DNA from: Candidatus Zixiibacteriota bacterium
GTDB taxonomy: Bacteria; Zixibacteria; MSB-5A5; WJJR01
Length of the DNA: 40,243 nucleotides
NCBI GenBank assembly: GCA_040752595.1
Contig: JBFMGX010000012.1
Span: forward strand, 1-40,243
Direction: 5' to 3'
A program made the translations under genes and the position numbers. The notes below the pieces were generated by a model. The model was given only the letters and a program-made list of their open reading frames with translations. It searched no databases and was not told the DNA's origin. Positions 9,331 through 18,076 of this stretch are shown piece by piece; the first letter of the stretch is position 1, and every line of letters begins with the position of its first letter.

Positions 9331-10845
9331 TTGTACTTCGGAACAGGATTTCGTCGGCGGTGCCTCGGCCTCCTGCTGACCCTCGTGCTGGCGCTGGCGG
9401 CCAGTCTGACCACCACCGAGGCAAGGGCCGCGGGCTTCGCGACGGCCGGGATTGGGATCAAGGCACGCTCCATGGGTGGGGCGTTTCGTGGACTGGCCAA
9501 TGACTGGAGCGCCGCATACTACAATCCGGCCGGCTTGGCTTGGCTGCACAAAGGGGAATTGAACGCGACACTCGGCACCTACAGCCCGCAAGTCACTTAC
9601 ACGCCGAACGTGACCGGCAGCGGCGTTGACCTCGGTTTCAATCAGGCCAACGGCCTCGAGCTCCATCCCCGTGACGACGTGTGGCCGCTTCCCTCGTTTG
9701 CCGTGGTCGCTCTCCCCAACTGGCGCGATGGATTGGCGGTGGGCGCGGCGGTCTATTGGCCCCACGACGTCAACTTCGGTTGGGATCTCTATCGCCAACC
9801 GGCGCAGTACAACAGCGATTTCCAGTTCCAGCATCAGAACTACCGAACGGACTTGGATGTTCTCGATGTCCACCCTGTGGTCGCCACGACGTTGGGCGAC
9901 AAATTGGCCGTCGGCGTCGGCCTGTCGTTGACCGACGGCAGCGTGGTTCTGCGACGGGTCGAGTTCGTGCCGAATTCCCTTGGTTCGCCTTTCAATGTCT
10001 ATCCGTACGATGACTTCGCCGGTGAGCTGCTGCTCAAAGGACGTGGCTTTGCCGTCGGTGCCAACGCCGGCGTGATGTGGAAGGCGTCGCCGACCCTCAG
10101 CGTCGGCTTCAGCTTCCAGCTCCCGACGACCATACCGGTCAGTGGAACGGGCACTCTGGACATGGCTTGGCCGATCAACCCCGCGATGGCGGATTCCCAG
10201 TTGAATATCGCCAATCAACAAACAGAAGAGCCATTGTTCGAGCGGACCCAGTACCTCGGCAACTACGATGAGGTTCGCAGTACTGATTGGCACCACACCG
10301 CCCCGTTCGACTTTGACCTGAAGCTGCCCGGCCAGGTGGGGGCTGGAATCGGCTGGAAGTCCTCGGAGCGCCTGACTTTGGCAGCCGATCTCGCCATCAC
10401 GTTCTGGTCAGCGGTTGAATCATGGGACGTAACGTTCTCCGAGTCCGGGTTGCGTACGGGAACGGATAGTGTCGGCCATCCGACGGCGATCACCGGTGTG
10501 GCGGTCCCCTTCCATTGGAAGGATCAGATCCGGTTGTCCGCCGGAGCCGAGTACGCCGCCACGCCCAAGGTCATGGTGCGCGGTGGGATGTACTACGACG
10601 GCGGCGCGGCCGTCGACTCGACATTCTCGCCCAACTTCCCGGATGTCGGTGGGCGCGTGGGATTGACGGCAGGGGTCGCCTACTTGCTGGGAGAAAGCTG
10701 GGAGTTCGCCGCGGCTCAAGAGCTGGCCTTTGCCTCCGGGCGGACCGTTCCCGACCAGGGCACCGCCAACGGTGTGACGGCGTTTCCGGGTGACTATTCG
10801 TTGTCGCGTTTCGAAACTCTGTTCTCAATCTCGTACCGGTTCTGA
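9331..10845 (+). CDS. FadL/OmpP1-family outer-membrane protein
   Basis: Probable outer-membrane beta-barrel of the FadL/TodX family, which carries long-chain fatty acids or other hydrophobic molecules across the outer membrane. A signal peptide is visible (FRRRCLGLLLTLVLALAAS ending ARA-AG). The family N-terminal block follows: GIGIKARSMGGAF, then NDWSAAYYNPAGLA. The chain ends SISYRF with the terminal Phe typical of barrel proteins. The frame is open from TTG 9247, but TTG 9331 has GGAGTGGAG just upstream and gives a normal signal peptide, so I prefer it (504 residues). The gene is followed after 17 nt by an esterase-like lipoprotein gene, so the two probably form an operon acting at the cell envelope. 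Ligand unknown. Confidence 0.85.
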   Translation: MYFGTGFRRRCLGLLLTLVLALAASLTTTEARAAGFATAGIGIKARSMGGAFRGLANDWSAAYYNPAGLAWLHKGELNATLGTYSPQVTYTPNVTGSGVDLGFNQANGLELHPRDDVWPLPSFAVVALPNWRDGLAVGAAVYWPHDVNFGWDLYRQPAQYNSDFQFQHQNYRTDLDVLDVHPVVATTLGDKLAVGVGLSLTDGSVVLRRVEFVPNSLGSPFNVYPYDDFAGELLLKGRGFAVGANAGVMWKASPTLSVGFSFQLPTTIPVSGTGTLDMAWPINPAMADSQLNIANQQTEEPLFERTQYLGNYDEVRSTDWHHTAPFDFDLKLPGQVGAGIGWKSSERLTLAADLAITFWSAVESWDVTFSESGLRTGTDSVGHPTAITGVAVPFHWKDQIRLSAGAEYAATPKVMVRGGMYYDGGAAVDSTFSPNFPDVGGRVGLTAGVAYLLGESWEFAAAQELAFASGRTVPDQGTANGVTAFPGDYSLSRFETLFSISYRF

Positions 10846-10862
10846 TCCGGAGGGAGTGAACA

Positions 10863-12200
10863 ATGAGACTTGTACACTGGTCTACCCTGACTCTGGCCGC
10901 CGGCAGCATGTTGGCGCTCGGGTGCTCACAATCCGAGAACCCGCTGCGTCCCGATTCCTACAGCGCGACAAGAACCATGAGTCGGTCTTACGGTTTCACG
11001 GAGCAGCTCGGTCGCAACTCCCTGAAAGATCCCGACGCGCGCCAGATCGTCGTGGCGTGGGCTTCGGACGAGGATCCCAGTACCCCCCAGCAGCCGTTCC
11101 CGATTCTCTATCTGTTCCACGGATACGGCGGGGATGCATCCGAATTCGATCGGTATGGTCTGCAGACCCTGTTGGACGACATGTACGCCAAGGGTGAGAT
11201 CGGGCGGATGATGGTCGTCACCGTCGATGCATCTGATCGTTTCGGAGGGTCCTTCTATCGGAACTCGGGCACGACGGGCGACTATGCGGATGTCATCGCG
11301 GAGTTGATGCGCCTCTCGGAGACGCCGGTCGGTTCGCAGTGGCGTTTCTACACGCAGGGGGGTCGCAACGCCCGCGCCATCTCAGGACATGGTATGGGCG
11401 GTTACGGTGCCATGCGCTATGCCATGGACCATCCCGACCTGTTCGCGTCGGTCTCCTCGATGTCCGGACCTCTGTCGCTGGGCAATCTCGATCAGAAGAC
11501 CGGCGTCTGGGATGAGGACGATGGGCTGGTCACCCAGGTCTTCGCCGAGAACGGGATCACTGCACCGGACCCAGACACGTATGCCAAGATCTTCGCCGGG
11601 GCGGAACGCCCGCGGACCCGACTGTACCTGGCCATGGCGGCGGCATTCTCTCCGTATCCTCTGCGGCGATTCGACTCGGTGGGCCATTACATCTATGACA
11701 TCATCATCGGCGGCTACCGCAAGAAGGACACGCTTTACCCCTATGATTTCTTCACCGCCATCCCGCGGGGGCCGCTGACGATCAAGTTCGATGGCGCCGA
11801 CACCAGCGGGGCAGGGGTGGACATGCTCTTCGATTCGAACGGCGTGCTCAGTCCCGAGAGTTGGGCGCGCTGGCGGGACTCGGCCGACGTTAGGAGCGTC
11901 TTTCCGAGGTTACGTCAGGCCAACCCGGCGTTCTTCAGCGCCCTGTTCAACACGCAGGACACCAACGTCTACATCGACGTCGGTGATCAGGACGAATACG
12001 GCTACCTCGCACAGAACCGCGAGTTTCACGAGACTCTGAATGAGGCGGGGGTGAAGCACCGCTACACCGAGTACACTGGGTTTGCGGGTGTTCCGGCCGG
12101 ACACTCGCAACTGGTCGCGGCGCGACTCCGTGAAGTCATCAAGTTCCACTCCGATCTCTTTGACAAGTACGGTGGGCGGCCACCGGCCCCGCCGCATTAA
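10863..12200 (+). CDS. Esterase-D-like (alpha/beta hydrolase) lipoprotein lacking the nucleophile Ser
   Basis: Resembles the putative-esterase family (esterase D, antigen 85, enterochelin-esterase type). It begins with a lipoprotein signal peptide, lipobox LALGC with Cys21. FPILYLFHGYGGDASEF is the strand and oxyanion region. The nucleophile elbow, normally GxSxG, reads GHGMGGYGA with Gly177 (codon GGT, 11391-11393) in place of Ser. A late Asp (DVGDQDEYG) and His (PAGHSQL) of the triad appear to remain. It may therefore be a binding protein, use another residue, or belong to a branch with a shifted nucleophile. The start has a clear GGAGG. It follows the FadL-like gene by 17 nt and ends before a strong terminator. 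Substrate unknown. Confidence 0.8.
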   Translation: MRLVHWSTLTLAAGSMLALGCSQSENPLRPDSYSATRTMSRSYGFTEQLGRNSLKDPDARQIVVAWASDEDPSTPQQPFPILYLFHGYGGDASEFDRYGLQTLLDDMYAKGEIGRMMVVTVDASDRFGGSFYRNSGTTGDYADVIAELMRLSETPVGSQWRFYTQGGRNARAISGHGMGGYGAMRYAMDHPDLFASVSSMSGPLSLGNLDQKTGVWDEDDGLVTQVFAENGITAPDPDTYAKIFAGAERPRTRLYLAMAAAFSPYPLRRFDSVGHYIYDIIIGGYRKKDTLYPYDFFTAIPRGPLTIKFDGADTSGAGVDMLFDSNGVLSPESWARWRDSADVRSVFPRLRQANPAFFSALFNTQDTNVYIDVGDQDEYGYLAQNREFHETLNEAGVKHRYTEYTGFAGVPAGHSQLVAARLREVIKFHSDLFDKYGGRPPAPPH

Positions 12201-12223
12201 TGCCTGCCGGCTGATTCGATTGG

Positions 12224-12260
12224 AGCGTCCCGCTCTCCTGAGAGGGCGGGACGCTTTGTC
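12224..12260 (+). terminator. Rho-independent terminator after the esterase-like gene
   Basis: A 14-bp stem (AGCGTCCCGCTCTC / GAGGGCGGGACGCT, one G-U pair), a CTGA loop and a trailing TTTGTCTT. It lies between convergent genes and works mainly for the plus strand; the minus-strand side lacks a T-run. Confidence 0.85.
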
Positions 12261-12269
12261 TTCACTGCT

Positions 12270-13334
12270 TCAGCGGTCGGTAGTGGCGCCGTCGTTCGGT
12301 AGGCCGAGGAGGTGGCGGGCGAGGAATTCCCCAGCGAAGGCGTGCCCGCGTGCGTTGAAGTGCCGGAAGTCGCGCCGTCGGTCATCGTAAAACTCGGGAT
12401 GTTGGTCGAAGGCGTTGGCCAACTCAACGAACTGGGCGCCTGCGGCGATCGCACTGAACCGCCCCAGCCGGCGGTACCGGTGGTGGTAGTGGAAGACCCC
12501 TGTTGTGTCGGTGTATCCCGGTGGCGGCCAGGCAATCGGCGACGTCACCAAGACGGGACGAGCGCCTGCCTGAGTCGCCGCCCGGCAGATCCGCTCGATG
12601 TTGGATGTGTACTCGGTCGAAGGTACTCTCCAGACGGGGTAGTCGGGCAACGAGTCTACCGGCTCCGGCGCGATTGTCTCCCAGAGTCTGTACCCCCAGC
12701 GGACAATCGCCAAGCGATCGAGGAAATCTCCCGTTTGAAGTCGCCATGTCGCCGACAGGCGCAACTGGTGGTCCGGTATTCCATATCCGGCGGGCTGATG
12801 GTCCGCCCAGGAGAACTCGAACAACACATAGTCGGGATGCAGCCGCGGCAACTCCCGTTCCGCCAGTATCGCTCCCTGGTACGCCGAGTAGTTGGTCACA
12901 CCGAGGTTGAGAACCTCCCAGCGCCGTTTCTCGGGGTCGCGGGCATTCAGTTCCCGCTCCAGCACGCGCGGCCACGGGGCCCCGTCGGCAACGCCGGTGC
13001 CAAACACGTTGTCGTCGCCGAGGCAGACAACCCTCATGACGTCGGCGGGTTTCATCTCGGAGTACTCCGTCGTGCGGAAGCCCTGTGAGTTGATCGTGTA
13101 TGCGCCGGGAACGAAGAAGTCGCCGCGGATGACTTGGTCGGGACGGTACCGCCAGAAGAGGTCGTGATCGCGCGCAATCTGGTCGGGATAGCTCCACTCG
13201 GGCGCCTCGACGAACGTCGTGTCGTGGGGCAGCGCGGGCATCCCCGCCAGCCGGCCGGCCAACTCCAACGCGGCCAATACCGCCACGACGATCGCGACAG
13301 CACGAACGGGATGTCGTCGTCTCTTGGCGGTCAT
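12270..13334 (-). CDS. SGNH/GDSL-hydrolase-like protein, membrane-anchored, catalytic Ser replaced
   Basis: About 354 residues with an N-terminal membrane segment (VRAVAIVVAVLAALELAG) behind a basic head, suggesting a periplasmic domain anchored in the inner membrane. The SGNH fold is indicated by VVCLGDDNVFGTG (block I), LNLGVTNYSAYQG (block II) and DFRHFNARGH (block V, D-x-x-H kept). Block I normally reads GDS; here residue 108 is Asp (GDD). The block III Asn also seems lost (FSWADH). Two of the four signature residues are therefore missing. Related anchored SGNH proteins modify cell-surface glycans. The frame is open to 13358, but the ATG at 13334 precedes the basic head and is preferred. 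It converges with the esterase-like lipoprotein gene across a terminator. Confidence 0.75.
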   Translation of the reverse strand: MTAKRRRHPVRAVAIVVAVLAALELAGRLAGMPALPHDTTFVEAPEWSYPDQIARDHDLFWRYRPDQVIRGDFFVPGAYTINSQGFRTTEYSEMKPADVMRVVCLGDDNVFGTGVADGAPWPRVLERELNARDPEKRRWEVLNLGVTNYSAYQGAILAERELPRLHPDYVLFEFSWADHQPAGYGIPDHQLRLSATWRLQTGDFLDRLAIVRWGYRLWETIAPEPVDSLPDYPVWRVPSTEYTSNIERICRAATQAGARPVLVTSPIAWPPPGYTDTTGVFHYHHRYRRLGRFSAIAAGAQFVELANAFDQHPEFYDDRRRDFRHFNARGHAFAGEFLARHLLGLPNDGATTDR

Positions 13335-13357
13335 GTGTACGAGTGCACAAATCGGCA

Positions 13358-13381
13358 AACAAGGGGCTTAAGCCCCTTGTT
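13358..13381. repeat. Perfect 24-bp palindrome
   Basis: Arms AACAAGGGGCTT and AAGCCCCTTGTT are exact reverse complements with no spacer. It lies between the M29 aminopeptidase stop and the SGNH start, both on the minus strand. It could act as a terminator hairpin but lacks a T-run and fits the dispersed palindromes of this genome. Confidence 0.85.
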
Positions 13382-13453
13382 CACCGCTGGGATCGCGAAT
13401 CCCCTGAATCTCGTGAGGTCATGCAACCGATTCTACGACTCTGCCCGCCCCCC

Positions 13454-14578
13454 TCAGCGCAGCGCCTTCGCCGAGAGCTTGTCCTTCAGCGCCGGATGGA
13501 CAAAGATCCCATCCTTGCGGATCAACTGTCCGTTGAATGAGATCTCGCCGCCCCCGTACTCCTTGGTCTGGATCAGTACCAGATCCCAGTGGATCGCCGA
13601 CTTGTTCCCGTTGGGCGCCTCATCGTAGCAATTGCCCGGCGTCAGATGAATCGAGCCGAATATCTTCTCGTCAAATAACGTGTCCTTCATCGGCTTTGTG
13701 ATATTCGGGTTGATGCCGAAGGAGAACTCGCCGACATACCGCGCTCCGGGATCGGTGTCGAAGATCTTGTCCAGATGGGCGCCGTCGCCGGCGCAGTCGG
13801 CGCGCACGATCCTGCCGTTCTTGAACACCAGGTGGACGCGCTCGAAGAGCGCCGATTCATAGAGCGAGGGGGTGTTGAATGTGATCTCGCCGTTGATCGA
13901 CGTCTTCACCGGGGCGGTGTAGACTTCGCCGTCGGGGATGTTGCGTTTCCCGTCGCACTTGACCGCCGGGATTCCCTTGATCGAGAATTCCAGATCGGTG
14001 CCCGGTCCCTTGATGTGCACGCGATCAGTCTTTTGCATCATGTCGACCAGGGGATCCTGCGCCTTGGACATCTTGGGATAGTCGACATTGCAAACGGAGA
14101 AGTAGAAATCTTCGAACGCCTCCCGCGAGGTCTCCGCCAACTGGGCCATGGCGAAGTTGGGATAACGCAGCACGACCCAACGCGTGCGCTTCACCCGTTG
14201 CTCGAAGTGCACCGGCTTGTAGTAGAACTTCTGGTAGGCGCGCCGCTTCGACTCCGGAACATCGGCGAGCGTGAAGGAGTTGTTCGAGCCGCGCACCGCG
14301 ATGTAGCAGGCCATATCCTTCATCAGCTTCAGATGCATCTTCCCGAACGCCTCCAACTGGCTGTCGCTGGCGTTCATCACCCAGCGGCGTTCGGTTTCCT
14401 CCTCATTGTGGAACCAGAAGGGGAGCCCCCCGGCCTGGGCGACCTGCGTGATGATCTCCCGGGTCAGATCAAAGCTGTCATCGCCCTTCGATTCGACCAG
14501 AACTTTGTCGCCGGGCTTCACGGCGGTCGAGTAGTTGACCAGCGTGTCGGCGAGTTTGATCAGACGTGTGTCCTTCAT
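13454..14578 (-). CDS. M29-family metallo-aminopeptidase (thermophilic aminopeptidase type)
   Basis: Matches the M29 family (AmpS, aminopeptidase T), dimetal cytosolic exopeptidases that release N-terminal residues from peptides. Visible pattern: DTLVNYSTAVKPGDKVLVE at the N-terminus, the central ALF-ERVHLVFKNGRIV block, and the metal-site region GARYVGEFSFGINPNIT followed by GSIHLTPGNCYDEAPNGNKSAIHWDLVLI, which holds Glu, two His and an Asp of the family's metal ligands. At 374 residues it is close to the usual ~400. The ATG at 14578 has GGAGG four bases upstream; a TTG directly before it is a less likely start. It transcribes away from thyX. Confidence 0.92.
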   Translation of the reverse strand: MKDTRLIKLADTLVNYSTAVKPGDKVLVESKGDDSFDLTREIITQVAQAGGLPFWFHNEEETERRWVMNASDSQLEAFGKMHLKLMKDMACYIAVRGSNNSFTLADVPESKRRAYQKFYYKPVHFEQRVKRTRWVVLRYPNFAMAQLAETSREAFEDFYFSVCNVDYPKMSKAQDPLVDMMQKTDRVHIKGPGTDLEFSIKGIPAVKCDGKRNIPDGEVYTAPVKTSINGEITFNTPSLYESALFERVHLVFKNGRIVRADCAGDGAHLDKIFDTDPGARYVGEFSFGINPNITKPMKDTLFDEKIFGSIHLTPGNCYDEAPNGNKSAIHWDLVLIQTKEYGGGEISFNGQLIRKDGIFVHPALKDKLSAKALR

Positions 14579-14969
14579 CAAGCCTCCAATCCATCCTGAA
14601 TGCCATGACTCTCGTATTCGTCGTGAAGTTTCTTGCGTGCCCGCCAGCCCTTCAGGGTGAATCCTTCAGGATGAACCCTTGGGCTGGCCCGCCGCGGCGG
14701 GCCGCGTAGCGGCGATCTACAGAATCGCTGACCGTGCCCAGACGGCCCCTTCGGGGCCGAGGTCAGCCCAAGGGCTGACCCGCACCTTCTCAAGTACCGC
14801 CTTCCCGTCCTCCGACGGGTCTGAGAATATACCGCTTCGCCGAAAGATGGTGGCATCGTCTCTGGTGATTTTGTATTCGTGTGATTCCCTGGCCCTGCAG
14901 GACCGGGGGGTGTAGGGGCGACCCGGTGGGTCGCCCTTGGGCGAGGCGGCGCCTCGCCCGTACGCAACC
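14579..14969. other. Repeat-rich divergent intergenic region
   Basis: Around 390 nt filled with palindromes and no convincing gene. CCCTTGGGCTG (14676-14686) pairs with CAGCCCAAGGG (14764-14774). GGCCCGCCGCGGCGGGCC is a perfect 18-bp palindrome (14686-14703). GGTCAGCCCAAGGGCTGACC (14761-14780) is a 9-bp stem with a 2-nt loop. Two back-to-back hairpins with 9-bp stems and 3-nt loops follow at 14916-14936 (GGGCGACCC arms) and 14939-14959 (GGGCGAGGC arms). Confidence 0.8.
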
Positions 14970-14984
14970 GATTGACGGTCAATC
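14970..14984. promoter_or_regulatory. Perfect 15-bp inverted repeat just upstream of thyX
   Basis: GATTGAC-G-GTCAATC, ending 2 nt before the ATG at 14987. It could be an operator or a small hairpin that hides the ribosome-binding site, since no clear Shine-Dalgarno motif is visible. Function is inference. Confidence 0.3.
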
Positions 14985-14986
14985 AC

Positions 14987-16396
14987 ATGCCCGATACGGC
15001 CCGCCGCATATATCTCATGAAAGACCTCCCGCCCGAGGTCGTGGCGGTCGCGTTTGCCAAGACCTCGCGCTCCCCGGAGCCGTTCGACCAGATCGCCGCT
15101 GAACTGACCGAGGCGGGATCGGCGAGATTCCATGAGAAGTGGGTCGTCGGCTATGGCCACGCCTCGGTGGCGGAGCATGCGGTCTTGTCGTTGGCCATCG
15201 AGAACGTGTCCATCCTTGCCGCCAAGGCGATTGAAGACAACCGCCTCGCCTCATACACGGAGAAGTCGACGCGCTACCAAGTTTATGAGCCCGAACGCGT
15301 CTACCGCCCCGAGTGTCTTTTGCACCATCCGGATTTGGCGCGGGAGTACGAAGCGCTTATCAGGGAGCTTCTGACCACTTACATCGATTGGTCCCGACAA
15401 GCGCTCGAATGGTTCAGGCGCGAGAATCCACGCCCCGCCGACAAATCGGAGGCCTTCTGGGAATCGCGGTTGCGCGCGCAGGCGTGTGATGCCATCCGCT
15501 ATCTGTTGCCGACCGCGACTCTGACCAACCTCGGCTGGACGGTCAATGCCCGTGAGTTGGCCCATGCCATCCGGAAGTTGACAGGTTCAGAGTTGGCGGA
15601 ACTTCGCATGATCGGGGAAGAGATCAAGACCGTGGCAACTGGGCAGGTTCCGACGCTGCTCAAGTATGCCGATCCCGATCTGGCGCGGGGACTCGGTGCC
15701 GGGGCGGTCGCGGGCGTCTTGAAGTCCGACGCGACTGTGAACACACCGACTTCGGTGCCTCGGTCACCCGAGGTGCGCGTTCTGCAGCATGATTCCGACG
15801 GACTGTCACATCTCTGTTGCGCGGTCGCGTACCCGCATCAGGGCGATGACTGGAATGCTCTGGCGGGTAGGATTCGCCAATGGTCCACAGGTGAAATGAT
15901 CGCCCTGCTCCGGGAGTATGTGGCCCCCTTGGGACCATTCGACTCGATGCCGCGCGCCTTTGAGCATTTGGTTTATCTCATCGAGATCACGATTGACTAT
16001 GGCGCCTGGCGCGACATTCAGCGTCATCGCATCGGTACGCAGACCGCCCAGGAACTCACTCCCCATCTGGGGTACACGGTGCCGACACTGATCGACCAGT
16101 TGGGGTGGCGCGGACGATTCGGCGAACTGGCGGGGCGTTCACAGCAGGTCTATGACGCAATCCACGCTGTCTCTCCGGCGGAAGCGGTCTATGCCCTCAT
16201 GCTCGCATTCCGGAAACGCTCACTCTTTGTCTGGAACTTGCGCGAAGTCTGTCACTTTGTGCGCCTGCGCGGCACCGCCAAAGGCCATGATGCCTACCGG
16301 GCGATCGCGCATGATCTCTGGCGGCAGATGCTCCGTCTGCAGCCGTGGCTGGGGGAGATCACATCACCGTTGGGTTCCGACTTCCGCGCGTGGTGA
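14987..16396 (+). CDS. thyX: FAD-dependent thymidylate synthase, tandem double-domain form
   Basis: ThyX makes dTMP from dUMP using FAD, NADPH and methylene-tetrahydrofolate. Typical ThyX is 210-280 residues; this one is 469 and contains two related domains. The first has GYGHASVAEHAV and, at ~83-97, NRLASYTEKSTRY, which keeps the Ser and S-x-R-Y end of the signature but has DN in place of the leading RH. The second has RHRIGTQTAQELT with R346-H347-R348 but a weakened second half. The RHR-x-x-S...S-x-R motif is thus divided between domains. Because ThyX active sites form at subunit contacts, the fusion may build one site from both halves. ATG 14987 is the likeliest start (TTG 14972 and ATG 15017 are alternatives). 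Confidence 0.88.
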   Translation: MPDTARRIYLMKDLPPEVVAVAFAKTSRSPEPFDQIAAELTEAGSARFHEKWVVGYGHASVAEHAVLSLAIENVSILAAKAIEDNRLASYTEKSTRYQVYEPERVYRPECLLHHPDLAREYEALIRELLTTYIDWSRQALEWFRRENPRPADKSEAFWESRLRAQACDAIRYLLPTATLTNLGWTVNARELAHAIRKLTGSELAELRMIGEEIKTVATGQVPTLLKYADPDLARGLGAGAVAGVLKSDATVNTPTSVPRSPEVRVLQHDSDGLSHLCCAVAYPHQGDDWNALAGRIRQWSTGEMIALLREYVAPLGPFDSMPRAFEHLVYLIEITIDYGAWRDIQRHRIGTQTAQELTPHLGYTVPTLIDQLGWRGRFGELAGRSQQVYDAIHAVSPAEAVYALMLAFRKRSLFVWNLREVCHFVRLRGTAKGHDAYRAIAHDLWRQMLRLQPWLGEITSPLGSDFRAW

Positions 16397-16659
16397 AATT
16401 CATTGTGATTGTGAAGTGACGCCGCTTGTGCTCGCGGCATCGACCGACACCGCAGCATTCCTTTTTGACAGGTTCGTCATCGGGCAGTTTGACTTCGTGC
16501 GCAGGTCGGTGGGATCTTATTGTGCTGCGGCGCGGCGCAGACATGGGGGCTCGGAATGTTGACAAGCAAGACCCCATTTGTCCAAACAACGACTACGGAC
16601 GGCGGGTACAAATGCCGGGAGTGGTGTGTTTGGGGTCACCGCTCGGTGAAGGGATCATC

Positions 16660-16935
16660 ATGAGTGAACATAAGGCCCTGCCGGTTCCTCCGATGCTGCC
16701 ATGGGTGGAGGTGACCAGCCGCCTGTGCAAGGGGTGCGACTTCTGCGTCGATGCCTGTCCCCCCAAAGTGCTGGGTTTTTCAACCGATATCAACGAACGC
16801 GGTTATCGCTATTCGTTCTATCTGGGTGACGGCTGCACGGGATGCGGAATCTGTTACTACAACTGCCCCGAGCCCGGCGCGATCGTCGTCTGGCGCAAGC
16901 CGACCGATAAGAAGGAAAAGAAGGTCCTGACGTAG
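16660..16935 (+). CDS. 2-oxoacid:ferredoxin oxidoreductase, delta (ferredoxin) subunit
   Basis: A 91-residue protein with two [4Fe-4S] motifs: [12 protein letters not shown] and [12 protein letters not shown]. Both are complete C-x2-C-x2-C-x3-C-P sets. Small proteins like this carry electrons from the thiamine-diphosphate subunit to free ferredoxin. The frame continues upstream, but the ATG at 16660 (MSEHKALP) with GGTGAAGGG upstream is the natural start. It is the first gene of a delta, alpha, beta-gamma set; alpha begins 76 nt after its stop. The neighbours make a role as the KOR/VOR ferredoxin subunit far more likely than a free ferredoxin. Confidence 0.92.
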   Translation: MSEHKALPVPPMLPWVEVTSRLCKGCDFCVDACPPKVLGFSTDINERGYRYSFYLGDGCTGCGICYYNCPEPGAIVVWRKPTDKKEKKVLT

Positions 16936-17011
16936 GGCGGACTTGGCCCGCCGGTGATGCCGTCCTTCGGCGTGCAGACACATTGCGACGCAACCGGAAA
17001 AGAGAGGTGCT

Positions 17012-18076
17012 GTGGCTGGCGTGCGCATGGAATTGATGAAGGGGAATGAGGCGATCGTTCTGGGCGCCTTGCTGGCGGGGTGCCGTTCCTATTTCGGTTA
17101 CCCCATCACGCCCGCTTCGGAGATCGCCGAGACCGCGTCGTACTTCTTCCCGAAGGTCGGCGGGACGTTCATTCAAGCCGAGTCCGAAATCGCCGCCATC
17201 AACATGGTCTATGGGGCGGCGTCGACAGGTCAACGCACAATGACCGCGTCCTCCTCGCCGGGAATCTCCCTGAAACAGGAGGGAATCTCGTATTGTGCCG
17301 GGGCGGAGCTCCCCTGTGTGGTCGTGGACATCATGCGCGGCGGACCGGGGCTGGGGAACATCGGCCCCGAGCAAGGCGACTACAATCAGATGGTCAAAGG
17401 GGGGGGACACGGGAACTACCGCATAATCTGCCTGGCGCCGAATTGCGCCCAAGAGATGTGTGATCTGACCATGTTGGCGTTCGATCTGGCCGACAAGTAC
17501 CGCAACCCGGTGGCGCTTCTGGCGGACGGGTTCATTGGACAGATGATGGAGCCGGTGGTCATCCCGTCGGCCGTGGCCGCGCTCCCCGCCAAGCCCTGGG
17601 CGGTGACCGCACAAGAGGGAACCCGCGACAGTCTGATCACCTCCATCAAATTGAGCCATGATGAGCTCGAGGCCCACATCAACTACCTCTACAAGAAGTA
17701 TGCGGCGGTGGAAGCCGATGAGGTGCGCTTCGAGGAGTACCGTTGCGAGGATTGCGAATACATCACGGTGGCGTACGGCATCGTCTCCCGCGTGCTCATG
17801 AGCGCGGTCGATGCCGCCCGCGATGAAGGTATCAAGGTCGGGATGCTGCGGCCGATCAGTCTCTGGCCGTTCCCGGCGCCGCGTCTTCTGGAACTGTCGC
17901 GTACGCTCCGGTCCATTCTGGTCGCCGAATGCTCGATGGGGATGCTGATTGAAGACGTGAAGCTCGCCACCGAATGCCGCGTCCCTGTGCAACTGTATTC
18001 CCGCACCGGGGGCAATATCCCCAGCGCCGAGGAACTCCTCAATGCGATCCGCCGTCTGAAGGAGAGCGCATCGTGA
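17012..18076 (+). CDS. 2-oxoacid:ferredoxin oxidoreductase, alpha subunit (VOR/KOR type)
   Basis: Subunit of the enzyme that oxidatively decarboxylates a 2-oxoacid to acyl-CoA and reduces ferredoxin. Family signatures: [16 protein letters not shown], the [12 protein letters not shown] thiamine-contact motif, and [18 protein letters not shown]. Further on are [25 protein letters not shown] and the C-terminal domain with [13 protein letters not shown] and VAECSMGML. At 354 residues its length is normal for 2-oxoisovalerate/2-oxoglutarate type alpha subunits. The start is GTG 17012 behind GAGGTGC. Its stop overlaps the GTG start of the beta-gamma gene, so the two are translationally coupled. Whether the substrate is 2-oxoglutarate, branched-chain oxoacids or pyruvate cannot be decided by eye. 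Confidence 0.93.
   Translation: MAGVRMELMKGNEAIVLGALLAGCRSYFGYPITPASEIAETASYFFPKVGGTFIQAESEIAAINMVYGAASTGQRTMTASSSPGISLKQEGISYCAGAELPCVVVDIMRGGPGLGNIGPEQGDYNQMVKGGGHGNYRIICLAPNCAQEMCDLTMLAFDLADKYRNPVALLADGFIGQMMEPVVIPSAVAALPAKPWAVTAQEGTRDSLITSIKLSHDELEAHINYLYKKYAAVEADEVRFEEYRCEDCEYITVAYGIVSRVLMSAVDAARDEGIKVGMLRPISLWPFPAPRLLELSRTLRSILVAECSMGMLIEDVKLATECRVPVQLYSRTGGNIPSAEELLNAIRRLKESAS

Noticed and set aside
11382-11400. Frameshift or sequencing error as the cause of GHGMGG
   Set aside because: The frame is intact on both sides and a single-base substitution, not an indel, would be needed; an error cannot be excluded but nothing in the sequence suggests it.
16559-16600. Promoter for the oxidoreductase operon
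   Set aside because: A TTGACA hexamer at 16559 has no acceptable -10 element at 16-18 nt.
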